Assembly (NCBI GenBank): GCA_964616825.1
Contig: CAZTSX010000014.1
Coordinates: 14,828-78,827, forward strand
Direction of reading: 5' to 3'
DNA length: 64,000 nt
Origin: QYOJ01 sp964616825
GTDB lineage: Bacteria > Bacteroidota > Bacteroidia > Bacteroidales > FEN-979
The stretch's first letter is position 1; each line of letters begins with the position of its first letter. The notes below the pieces were generated by a model. The model had not been told where the DNA came from. It saw only the letters and a program-made list of their open reading frames with translations, and searched no databases. Positions 49,951 to 58,280 of this stretch are shown piece by piece. The translations under genes and the position numbers were made by a program.

Positions 49951-52426
49951 AGTGGATCGTTTAACTCTCTTCGCCGACGTCATTCTCCCGCTCCCGGTAA
50001 GCGGCACCTTCACCTATCGGGTGCCCTATGCCTTGAATGAAGTGGTGAAGGAGGGAAAGAGGGTAGTTGTTCAGTTTGGCTCGCGCAGGATCTATACAGC
50101 CCTGATCCGGAAAATCCACGAGAAACCACCTGCCAGGCACGTACCCAAATATATTCTTTCAATCCTGGATGAAGCACCGATCGTATCAGATATTCAATTT
50201 GATCTCTGGGATTGGATCGCTTCTTATTACCTCTGTCATCTCGGAGAGGTGATGAATGCAGCTCTCCCTTCCGTATTTAAGCTGGCCAGTGAATCGAAAG
50301 TGGTTCTCAATCCCCTCTTTTCAGGAGATACAAGCCAGTTGAATGAAAAGGAGTTGTTGTTGCTGGAAGCGTTGGGCAATCAAAAAACCATCGCTATCTC
50401 GGATGTAATGAAGATCCTTGACCAGCAAAAAGTAATCCCGTTTATCAAGACCATGATCGACAAAGGGATGATCCTGCTGGAGGAGGAGATCAAAGATAAA
50501 TACCGGCCGAAAAAAGATACTTTCATCGCTCTTTCTGATAGACTGGTTGCCAGCGAAGAGATGCTTAGAGAGAAGTTTGATCTGCTGGAAAAGAGAGCTC
50601 CCCGACAATTAGAGGTGTTGATGACTTTTATCCATATGACCGGTTATACACAAGGGGAGGCGGTTTCGATCAGCAGATCTGCCCTGTTGAAGAACCTGAA
50701 GGGAGGCGGAAGTGCTCTGGACTCCCTGATTAAGAAAGAGATTTTTATCCTCACTGAGAAGCAAGTTAGCAGAATCGATTCAGGAACGAATGGGATCTCA
50801 ACAGACAATATCAAACTCACAAAAATTCAGGGAGATACATTATTAAATATCAGAAACGGATGGCATGAAAAGGATGTTGTGTTGCTTCACGGTGTAACCT
50901 CCAGCGGAAAAACAGAGATCTATATCAAGCTGATCCAGGAGGTGATCGATACAGGAAAGCAAGTACTCTACCTTCTTCCTGAAATCGCGTTGACCACCCA
51001 GATTATTACTCGCCTGAAGAAATATTTTGGCGATCGCATCGGTGTCTACCACTCCCGCTTTAACGAACAAGAGAAAGCTGAGATCTGGAACCGTACGATA
51101 GAAAACCAATATGATGTGATCCTGGGTGCACGGTCGGCTCTCTTTGCTCCCTTTACCAACCTGGGATTGGTGATCGTGGATGAGGAACACGACTCATCAT
51201 TCAAGCAATATGACCCTGCTCCCAGATACAATGGCCGTGATGCAGCGCTTTTTCTGGCCCATCTGTTCGGAGCAAAAGCACTACTCGGTTCTGCTACTCC
51301 ATCCCTGGAGAGTTACTTTAATGCCAAGCAGGGCAAATACATGTTGGTGGAGCTTTTTCAACGTTATGGCAACTTCCCTCTTCCTGAGATGCAGGTAGTG
51401 GATATTAAAAACGAATTGCGCCAGGGGAAGATGAAATCGCATTTCTCCTCGGTGTTGCTCGCCCGATTGAAACAGGCACTGGATAACAAGGAGCAGTCAA
51501 TCCTGTTTCAGAATCGCAGAGGATTTTCACTCAGGCTGGAGTGTGAAGTTTGTCACTGGATGCCCTCCTGCAAAAATTGTGATGTTACATTGGTATACCA
51601 CAAAAAGATCAACCAGCTGCGTTGCCATTATTGCGGATTTGTGACACGGGTGCCGGAAAAATGCCCGGAATGCAACAGTACTCAGATTCACATGAAGGGC
51701 TTCGGCACTCAGCGGGTAGAAGAAGATCTTCAGATCATGTTGCCGGAAGCTCGCATTGCCAGGATGGACCTCGACACTACACGGTCGAAACACGGGCATC
51801 AAAAAATCATCACCGACTTTGAAAATCAAAATATCGATATCCTGGTAGGAACTCAGATGGTGACCAAAGGACTCGATTTCGACCATGTAAGTACAGTCTG
51901 CATTCTCAATGCCGACAATATGCTTAGCTACCCCGATTTCAGATCGGCTGAAAGAAGTTACCAGCTAATGGCCCAGGTCAGTGGGCGCTCAGGACGAAAG
52001 AAAAGAAGGGGAGAGGTAATTGTCCAGACATGGCAACCCTCCAATGAGATCATCCGGGATGTAGTAGCTAACGATTATCAGGCAATGTATCTGAAGCAGC
52101 TCAACGAACGGAATCGTTTCAAATATCCTCCTCTTTACAGGCTCGTTATCCTGCGCCTGAAGCACAAAAAACCAGATAAGCTAAACAAAGCTTCCTCGAT
52201 TCTGGCAGCCGACCTTCGTAATGTATTTGGCAAACGTATTCTCGGCCCCGAATACCCGATGGTTTCCCGTATTATGAACCTCTATATCAAGCAGATCATG
52301 ATCAAACTGGAACGGGGAGGGAAACTAGTTCCAATGAAAGAACAGCTCAAGGAAATTATCGAAATATTTTCGCGAAATAAGGAATTTTCAGGAGTTAGGG
52401 TGATCATTGATGTAGATCCGGTGTAG
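49946..52426 (+). CDS. priA: Primosomal protein N' (PriA helicase)
   Basis: Restarts stalled replication forks. The 826 residues have the DNA-binding N-terminal domain (TLFADVILPLPVSGTFTYRVP), helicase motif I HGVTSSGKTEIY, motif II VDEEHDSSFKQYDP, the zinc-binding Cys series CEVCHWMPSCKNC and CHYCGFVTRVPEKCPEC, and helicase motifs V-VI (VGTQMVTKGLDFDHV, QVSGRSGRKKRRGEV). The start is either TTG at 49946 or GTG at 49952; neither has a Shine-Dalgarno sequence. The 3' end overlaps the converging FtsB-like gene by 23 bp. Confidence 0.96.
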   Translation: MEVDRLTLFADVILPLPVSGTFTYRVPYALNEVVKEGKRVVVQFGSRRIYTALIRKIHEKPPARHVPKYILSILDEAPIVSDIQFDLWDWIASYYLCHLGEVMNAALPSVFKLASESKVVLNPLFSGDTSQLNEKELLLLEALGNQKTIAISDVMKILDQQKVIPFIKTMIDKGMILLEEEIKDKYRPKKDTFIALSDRLVASEEMLREKFDLLEKRAPRQLEVLMTFIHMTGYTQGEAVSISRSALLKNLKGGGSALDSLIKKEIFILTEKQVSRIDSGTNGISTDNIKLTKIQGDTLLNIRNGWHEKDVVLLHGVTSSGKTEIYIKLIQEVIDTGKQVLYLLPEIALTTQIITRLKKYFGDRIGVYHSRFNEQEKAEIWNRTIENQYDVILGARSALFAPFTNLGLVIVDEEHDSSFKQYDPAPRYNGRDAALFLAHLFGAKALLGSATPSLESYFNAKQGKYMLVELFQRYGNFPLPEMQVVDIKNELRQGKMKSHFSSVLLARLKQALDNKEQSILFQNRRGFSLRLECEVCHWMPSCKNCDVTLVYHKKINQLRCHYCGFVTRVPEKCPECNSTQIHMKGFGTQRVEEDLQIMLPEARIARMDLDTTRSKHGHQKIITDFENQNIDILVGTQMVTKGLDFDHVSTVCILNADNMLSYPDFRSAERSYQLMAQVSGRSGRKKRRGEVIVQTWQPSNEIIRDVVANDYQAMYLKQLNERNRFKYPPLYRLVILRLKHKKPDKLNKASSILAADLRNVFGKRILGPEYPMVSRIMNLYIKQIMIKLERGGKLVPMKEQLKEIIEIFSRNKEFSGVRVIIDVDPV

Positions 52427-52712
52427 TATCTATCACCAGAAAAACATCTTCATTCTCCTTCTTCATCAGGTACTTCTCCCGGGCGAAGCGCTCTAGTTCA
52501 GCAGTATCATTCAATAACTTCTCCGTGAGAATAGAATCTTTTTGGATCTCATCCAGATAGAATTGTTTTTCGCGTCTGAGTTCATTTAACTGGTTCCTGA
52601 GTTTCAGGCGTAACACCGCATTATTGCTGTCAAAGAAAAATAACCATACCAGAAATGCAACAGTTGTCAGGAAATATTTATTCAGGATAATATTCAAGAT
52701 CTTCTTCCACAT
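52404..52712 (-). CDS. FtsB/DivIC-like septum formation initiator protein
   Basis: 102 residues: short N-terminus, one membrane segment (about 13-29), then a coiled coil (residues 38-70, LRNQLNELRREKQFYLDEI) and a C-terminal part with AREKYLMKKENEDVFLV, the family pattern of FtsB/DivIC. It would sit in the divisome with FtsL and FtsQ. Those genes are not in this window. The gene converges with and overlaps priA by 23 bp. A -7 box lies 9 bp upstream of its ATG. Confidence 0.85.
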   Translation of the reverse strand: MWKKILNIILNKYFLTTVAFLVWLFFFDSNNAVLRLKLRNQLNELRREKQFYLDEIQKDSILTEKLLNDTAELERFAREKYLMKKENEDVFLVIDTTPDLHQ

Positions 52713-52720
52713 CGAACTAA

Positions 52721-52728
52721 CAAATTTA
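52721..52728 (-). promoter_or_regulatory. Bacteroidota -7 box for the FtsB-like gene
   Basis: CAAATTTA reads TAAATTTG on the minus strand, directly upstream of the ATG at 52712, implying a very short or missing leader. Confidence 0.5.
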
Positions 52729-52787
52729 CAACCAGTTATTTAAAATTCAAAAAAAACTTTAGCTCACCAGTTTAATTTAAAAACATA

Positions 52788-52795
52788 TATATTTG
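52788..52795 (+). promoter_or_regulatory. Bacteroidota -7 box for the aldehyde dehydrogenase gene
   Basis: TATATTTG, 19 bp before the ATG at 52815. Confidence 0.5.
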
Positions 52796-52814
52796 TTTAC
52801 ATAAATGCCATGCT

Positions 52815-54287
52815 ATGGAATCTCACGCACATGATCCTCTGATCGAGGAAACCATTCAAAAAGCATTAATCGCGGCTCATGCGTTCACAAAGCTTGATCA
52901 GGAACAGACTGATGAAATAACCCGTGCAGTTTATGAGGCTGGATTCCTCAACCGCTGGAAACTGGCCGAGATGGCTCACAAAGAGACAGGTATAGGGAAC
53001 ATACATGATAAGATGGTGAAGAATATCATTGCCACCAGATTTGTTTATCGTGATATCAAAGATCAAAAAACGGTAGGAGTTATTCAGAAAGATGAAGAGG
53101 CGATGATCACTGAGATCGCCCGACCGATGGGACCGATATTCGCGATCACCCCGGTCACCAATCCAACCTCTACCGCGATGTTTAAGAGCCTCATTGCGAT
53201 GAAGACCAGGAATCCGATCATCATATACCCGCACGGAGCAGCTCGGGAATGTACTATCGCAGCTGCTAAGATTTGTTACGAAGCGGCACGTAACGCAGGC
53301 GCTCCAGAGAATTGTATACAATGGATCCCGCGTGCTTCAAGAGACCAGGTGCTGGCATTCATGGGCCATTCAAAAACAGCATTGGTGCTGGCTACCGGTT
53401 CAGTAAGTCTGGTTAAAGCTGCGTATAGTTCCGGAAATCCAGCCATCGGAGTTGGTCCCGGCAATGTTCCTGTATACATCGGAAGGAGTGCTGATGTGAA
53501 ATTTGCGGTAGATCAGATCCTGACATCGAAGTTGTTTGATCTGGGAACCATCTGTGCCAGTGAACAATCAGTGGTAGTCTCCCGACATAATGCAGAAGAT
53601 GTACGAAAAGAGTTCAAGCGGCAAAAGGCCTATTTTCTATCTGCCAACGAAATGGAGAAAGTAGGAAAGATAGCGATCAACACAACACAGAGATCGATGA
53701 ACCCGGAGGTGATTGGTCAGACTCCTGAGGTAATAGCTCGCCTGGCGGGGATAGAGATTCCTAAAGGAACCAGGCTGCTCATTGCCCATATGGAACCACA
53801 CCAGGTAGGCATCAAGTGGCCCCTTTCACTGGAGATCCTTGCGCCTATTCTGGCCTACTACGAAGTTGTGGATTTTGATAATGCAATCACTTTGTGCAAA
53901 CGGATCAATGCACATGGAGGACTGGGCCATACCGTTGGCATCTACTCTAACAACCAGGCCAAGATTCATTACTTTGCACATATACTGAATGCCGGACGTA
54001 TCGTCGTTAACACACCCTCTTCGCAGGGAGCAATTGGTGGGCTATATAATTCACTCACACCCTCGTTGACACTCGCTTGCGGATCAGGCGGAAAAAACTT
54101 TACTACAGATAATATCTCCGTCAGTCATCTGTTGAACATCCAGCGGATTGCTCAGCGGAAAATTAAAGTCTGTGCAGAGCATCATAAAGGGGAGGCATAC
54201 TGTTGCGATAGGAACCTTACATTAGAGGAGATTGATAAACAATGTGAGACAGCGAAAAGCGAACATCAAAACTCGAACAAAGAATAA
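52815..54287 (+). CDS. CoA-acylating aldehyde dehydrogenase (acetaldehyde dehydrogenase type)
   Basis: 490 residues, equivalent to the aldehyde dehydrogenase half of AdhE; no iron-alcohol dehydrogenase domain is attached. It interconverts an aldehyde, CoA and NAD with acyl-CoA and NADH. The catalytic Cys is in LGTICASEQSVVV; other conserved parts are RPMGPIFAITPVTNPTSTAMFKS and GPGNVPVYIG, the cofactor region. Acetaldehyde is the default substrate, but propionaldehyde, butyraldehyde or succinate semialdehyde forms share these motifs. No microcompartment shell gene is near. The gene is probably single, with its own promoter box. Confidence 0.85.
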   Translation: MESHAHDPLIEETIQKALIAAHAFTKLDQEQTDEITRAVYEAGFLNRWKLAEMAHKETGIGNIHDKMVKNIIATRFVYRDIKDQKTVGVIQKDEEAMITEIARPMGPIFAITPVTNPTSTAMFKSLIAMKTRNPIIIYPHGAARECTIAAAKICYEAARNAGAPENCIQWIPRASRDQVLAFMGHSKTALVLATGSVSLVKAAYSSGNPAIGVGPGNVPVYIGRSADVKFAVDQILTSKLFDLGTICASEQSVVVSRHNAEDVRKEFKRQKAYFLSANEMEKVGKIAINTTQRSMNPEVIGQTPEVIARLAGIEIPKGTRLLIAHMEPHQVGIKWPLSLEILAPILAYYEVVDFDNAITLCKRINAHGGLGHTVGIYSNNQAKIHYFAHILNAGRIVVNTPSSQGAIGGLYNSLTPSLTLACGSGGKNFTTDNISVSHLLNIQRIAQRKIKVCAEHHKGEAYCCDRNLTLEEIDKQCETAKSEHQNSNKE

Positions 54288-54296
54288 GTATCGTCA

Positions 54297-54324
54297 TTCA
54301 CGTTTCACGATTCACGATTCACGA
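54297..54324. repeat. TTCACGA array, period 7
   Basis: TTCACGT, TTCACGA, TTCACGA, TTCACGA at 54297, 54304, 54311 and 54318. The last unit contains the stop codon of ppk1 (54319-54321). Confidence 0.88.
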
Positions 54325-56379
54325 CTTCTTCCCAGAAAGATATTCGTAAATCTTCACCTGTGATTGTATGGGCCTGCCCTTTGTTTTACGATAGGTATTT
54401 GGCTCACCTTGCCCAACAAGTATCCGGGCTTTCGTATTGTCTTTGAGCTGGATTTGAAGCATATCCCAGAGTTCCTTCTGGATTTTTTTATCGTAAACAG
54501 GACAGGCAACCTCAATCCGGTTGTCGAAATTTCTCAACATCCAGTCGGCTGATGTGATGTAATATTTTGGGTCTCCACCATTACAGAACACCAGAACCCG
54601 GGAGTGTTCCAGAAATCTGTCGACAATACTGATGCCTTGTATATTGTCACTCATTCCGGGAATCCCTGGAATAACGACACAAATGCCACGAACAATCAAC
54701 TTTAGTTTAACACCCGCCCGGCTTGCCTGGTAAAGTTTTCTTACAATCGTTGTATCGACCAGGTTGTTCAGTTTGATAATCGCCCAGGCCTCTTTCCCCG
54801 CTTTAGCCTGACGGATCTCATAATTCAGCATGCTGATGAAATGAGATCGCATGTTAAAAGGGGCAAGCACCATGGACTTGTATTTATAAGGCCGGTAAGC
54901 GGATTCCATCTGGTGAAAAGCATTATTCACATCCTGACAGATCCGGGGATCAGATGTTAACAGGCCATCGTCTGTATAGACCAGTGCGGTATCTTCATTG
55001 AAATTCCCTGTACTGACCATCGCATAGAGCCCATTTACGTTATTCTCTTTTCGACGAATCAACAGCAATTTGGAATGGACCTTATGTCCCGGAATACTAT
55101 GGATGACTTTGACACCCTCTTCCTGAAGCCTCTCGGTCCAATAGATGTTTGCCTCTTCATCAAAACGGGCCTGCAACTCCAGGTATACTGTTACGTATTT
55201 TCCATTCCGGGCAGCGCTGATCAAGGCATTGATGATACTTGAGTTTTTGGCAGCCCGGTAAATGGTCATCTTGATCGATCTGACTTTGGGATCAATAGAA
55301 GCTTCCCGCAATAGGTCAATGACATGTCTGAACGTCTGGTAGGGAAAATGAAGCATGATATCCTTCTCCTTCATCAGGGCGATGATACTGGTATTGAGAG
55401 TGATTTCCGGATGCCACTTCGGGGGCATGGGAGGATACTCGAGTTCCGGATGATCCAGATTCGGGAATCTCATGAAGTCTTTGAAGTTATGATACCTGCC
55501 TCCTCCCCGGATCGGATCATCTTTTCGGATATCCAGTCTTTTTGTGATTAACTTCAAAAACTCCTCCGGCATGGAGTTGTCGTAAACAAATCTGACCGGA
55601 TTCCCACGCTTCCGCTGCTTGATGCTTTCCGCCATCACCTCCAGGAAGCTTTTTAAAACGTCTGTATCAATATCCAGCTCCGCATCACGTGTGACTTTCA
55701 TTGTATATGCGGAGTATTTGTCATATCCCAGGAGAAAAAAGATCTCTGACAGACAGAACCGGATCACATCATCCAGCAACATCACATATTGGTTTTTTCC
55801 GACCTTTGGCAGGATGAGAAAACGGGAAACCGATCTGGTTGGCACCTCAATGAGCGCATGGTCAGGCTTTATCTCAGGATCACTGCTTTCGAGGGAGACA
55901 GCCAGGTAGATCGATTTGTCGACCAGGGATGAGATATCTTTGAAACTGCTTATCATTAGCGGAAACAGGAATACCCGGACCTGCTCCTGGAAGTACTTCC
56001 TGACAAACTCTCCTTGCTTTAGTGTCAGCTGTTTTTCATTGATAATATGAATATCGTGGTCAGCGAACTCTGTGACAATAGCATTGAAAATCCGCTGGAA
56101 CTCCCTCTCCTGCACATGAACAATTTCCCCTATCTGCCGCAGGATTTTTTTTGGATTGTAATCTGTACCTTGGGTGATCTTTCCCACTTTTACGATCCTG
56201 TTGAGGGTAGCGACCCGGACCCGGAAAAATTCATCCCGGTTGTTGGAAAAGATTCCGAGGAACTTCAGTCGTTCGATGAGTGGATTTCGCTTGTCTGCAG
56301 CCTCCTGTAACACCCTTCCATTGAAATAAAGCCAGCTTATTTCACGGTTCAGTATCTGCGATTTGGTTTGAGAGGCCAT
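54319..56379 (-). CDS. ppk1: Polyphosphate kinase 1
   Basis: Builds inorganic polyphosphate from ATP. Start taken at the ATG at 56379 (686 residues), because LNREISWLYFNGRVLQEA is the family N-terminus; the frame extends 24 codons further. The catalytic His lies in SIPGHKVHSKLLLI and the second conserved His region in GGGRYHNFKDFMRF; YRAAKNSSIINALISAA is also typical. It is the last gene of glyA-sixA-ppk1, its start five bp downstream of sixA. The stop lies in a 7-bp repeat array. Confidence 0.95.
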   Translation of the reverse strand: MASQTKSQILNREISWLYFNGRVLQEAADKRNPLIERLKFLGIFSNNRDEFFRVRVATLNRIVKVGKITQGTDYNPKKILRQIGEIVHVQEREFQRIFNAIVTEFADHDIHIINEKQLTLKQGEFVRKYFQEQVRVFLFPLMISSFKDISSLVDKSIYLAVSLESSDPEIKPDHALIEVPTRSVSRFLILPKVGKNQYVMLLDDVIRFCLSEIFFLLGYDKYSAYTMKVTRDAELDIDTDVLKSFLEVMAESIKQRKRGNPVRFVYDNSMPEEFLKLITKRLDIRKDDPIRGGGRYHNFKDFMRFPNLDHPELEYPPMPPKWHPEITLNTSIIALMKEKDIMLHFPYQTFRHVIDLLREASIDPKVRSIKMTIYRAAKNSSIINALISAARNGKYVTVYLELQARFDEEANIYWTERLQEEGVKVIHSIPGHKVHSKLLLIRRKENNVNGLYAMVSTGNFNEDTALVYTDDGLLTSDPRICQDVNNAFHQMESAYRPYKYKSMVLAPFNMRSHFISMLNYEIRQAKAGKEAWAIIKLNNLVDTTIVRKLYQASRAGVKLKLIVRGICVVIPGIPGMSDNIQGISIVDRFLEHSRVLVFCNGGDPKYYITSADWMLRNFDNRIEVACPVYDKKIQKELWDMLQIQLKDNTKARILVGQGEPNTYRKTKGRPIQSQVKIYEYLSGKKS

Positions 56380-56384
56380 GGATT

Positions 56385-56879
56385 CTATATGAGTTTTTTT
56401 GGCGTAAGCATAAATAGCAGACGCGATTTCGCATTCGGAATATCTTCCCACTGATCCGTGGCAAACGAGATGCCAACTACAGCTGATGTCGGCATGTAAT
56501 CAATCCCGGGATGCACAAAGAGGTTACCCAGGTTGCTGATCATGGGGTTGTGACCGAAAAGCATCAAGGAATCTATATTATTGGAAGTATCATAAATAAT
56601 ATCAAGGATATGGTCATAATGACCATTATAGATTTTCCGGTCAATCAGGATCTTCTCCTCAGAATAACCTAAACCTCTGGCAAATATCCGTGCCGTCTCG
56701 ATGGCTCGGACAGCCGGACTTGAAATGAATAAATCGGGAGAGATCTCCTTTTTTTTCAGGTATTCAATGACCGGTTTGCATTTCCGGATGCCTTTTTTCA
56801 TCAATGGTCGCTCAAAATCACTCAACTCGGGATGATCCCAGGAAGATTTCGCATGCCGTACAAGATATAATGTCTTCAT
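56385..56879 (-). CDS. sixA: SixA-type histidine phosphatase
   Basis: 164 residues from the ATG at 56879 (a TTG at 56888 also opens the frame). The phosphoglycerate-mutase-fold motif LYLVRHAKSSWDH (RHG-type, catalytic His) and LFGHNPMISNLGNLF (second His) are those of SixA, which dephosphorylates histidine-phosphotransfer domains. Target here is not known. It sits between glyA and ppk1; the start is five bp after the glyA stop. Confidence 0.9.
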   Translation of the reverse strand: MKTLYLVRHAKSSWDHPELSDFERPLMKKGIRKCKPVIEYLKKKEISPDLFISSPAVRAIETARIFARGLGYSEEKILIDRKIYNGHYDHILDIIYDTSNNIDSLMLFGHNPMISNLGNLFVHPGIDYMPTSAVVGISFATDQWEDIPNAKSRLLFMLTPKKLI

Positions 56880-56884
56880 GGTTA

Positions 56885-58165
56885 TCAATAAGCAAACAAC
56901 GGAAACTCATCCATCATCTCATTTACCTGATTCTTCACCTTCAGAATCTTATCTTCATTCTCAATATCCCCGATCACTTCATCAATCAGATCAACAACAG
57001 GCGCCATATGCTCCTCTGTAAGGCCACGGGTTGTAATCGCAGGGGTGCCAATACGTAAACCGGAAGTCTGGAAAGGCGACCGGCTGTCAAACGGAACCAT
57101 GTTTTTATTAACCGTGATATCAGCTTTTACCAGGGTATTCTCAACCAGCTTTCCGGTAATTTCCGGGAACTTCTTCCGCAGATCAATCAACATCAGGTGG
57201 TTATCCGTTCCACCGGAAATCACATGATACCCTTTATCAACAAATGCCTGAGCCATAACCGAAGCATTTTTCTTAACCTGGATGATATAATCCATATATT
57301 CATCTGAAAGCGCTTCGAAAAAGGATACCGCTTTGGAGGCAATGACATGCTCCAGCGGGCCACCCTGGATGCCAGGGAAAACGGCTGAATTGAACAGCTG
57401 TGCCATTGTTTTTACAGCTCCTTTCGGTGTGGTTAATCCCCATGGATTTTCGAAATCTCTTCCCATCAGAATCATACCTCCACGTGGCCCCCGCAGAGTT
57501 TTATGTGTCGTGGTAGTAATCACATGACACCAGGGGATGGGATCATTCAGCAGCCCGCGTGCAATCATACCGGCGGGATGTGCGATATCGGCCATCAGGA
57601 TAGCTCCGATCTGATCAGCAATCTCCCGCATCCGTTTGTAATCCCAGTCGCGTGAGTAAGCAGAAGCTCCGGCGATAATCAGCTTGGGTCTGGCTTCCAG
57701 GGCCAGTCTCTCCATCATATCGTAATCGACGATCCCGGTAGACTCTTTCACCTGGTATGCAACAGCTTTGTAAAGAATCCCGGAAGAGTTAACCGGAGAA
57801 CCATGAGAGAGATGTCCGCCATGAGCCAGATCAAGCCCCATGAAGGTGTCTCCGGGTTTGAGAACTGTCATCAATACCGCCATATTCGCCTGAGCACCGG
57901 AGTGAGGTTGAACATTAACCCACTCAGCATTGAACAGCAGTTGAGCCCGCTCTATCGCAAGAGCCTCTGATTCATCTACATACTGGCATCCACCATAATA
58001 TCTCTTCCCGGGATAGCCCTCTGCATATTTGTTGGTCAAACAGGACCCCATCGCTTTCAATACCTGATCGCTGACAAAATTTTCTGAGGCAATCAGTTCC
58101 AGGCCACTGGTCTGACGATGTAATTCTTTCCTGATGATATTAAAAATAGCTGTGTCTTTTTTCAT
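56885..58165 (-). CDS. glyA: Serine hydroxymethyltransferase
   Basis: PLP enzyme interconverting serine and glycine with transfer of a one-carbon unit to tetrahydrofolate. The 426 residues include SGLELIASENFVSDQVL, YAEGYPGKRYYGGCQYVDE, NVQPHSGAQANMAV and the PLP-Lys motif VITTTTHKTLRGPRGGMI. First gene of the glyA-sixA-ppk1 operon, behind the promoter at 58220. It diverges from the type-B cargo gene. Confidence 0.97.
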   Translation of the reverse strand: MKKDTAIFNIIRKELHRQTSGLELIASENFVSDQVLKAMGSCLTNKYAEGYPGKRYYGGCQYVDESEALAIERAQLLFNAEWVNVQPHSGAQANMAVLMTVLKPGDTFMGLDLAHGGHLSHGSPVNSSGILYKAVAYQVKESTGIVDYDMMERLALEARPKLIIAGASAYSRDWDYKRMREIADQIGAILMADIAHPAGMIARGLLNDPIPWCHVITTTTHKTLRGPRGGMILMGRDFENPWGLTTPKGAVKTMAQLFNSAVFPGIQGGPLEHVIASKAVSFFEALSDEYMDYIIQVKKNASVMAQAFVDKGYHVISGGTDNHLMLIDLRKKFPEITGKLVENTLVKADITVNKNMVPFDSRSPFQTSGLRIGTPAITTRGLTEEHMAPVVDLIDEVIGDIENEDKILKVKNQVNEMMDEFPLFAY

Positions 58166-58219
58166 GAAAGTTGAAATTAATAGCGTTTTGCTTCGTTTTC
58201 CGGATATGGTTAGCAGTCA

Positions 58220-58251
58220 CAAAATTAGCATATTTACGAGATTTTCTGCAA
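58220..58251 (-). promoter_or_regulatory. Promoter of the glyA operon
   Basis: On the minus strand: TTG (58251-58249), 21 bp spacer, TAATTTTG (58227-58220), about 55 bp upstream of the glyA ATG. Confidence 0.6.
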
Positions 58252-58280
58252 CTTTGTGTTTTCACATCAGATATACCGGA

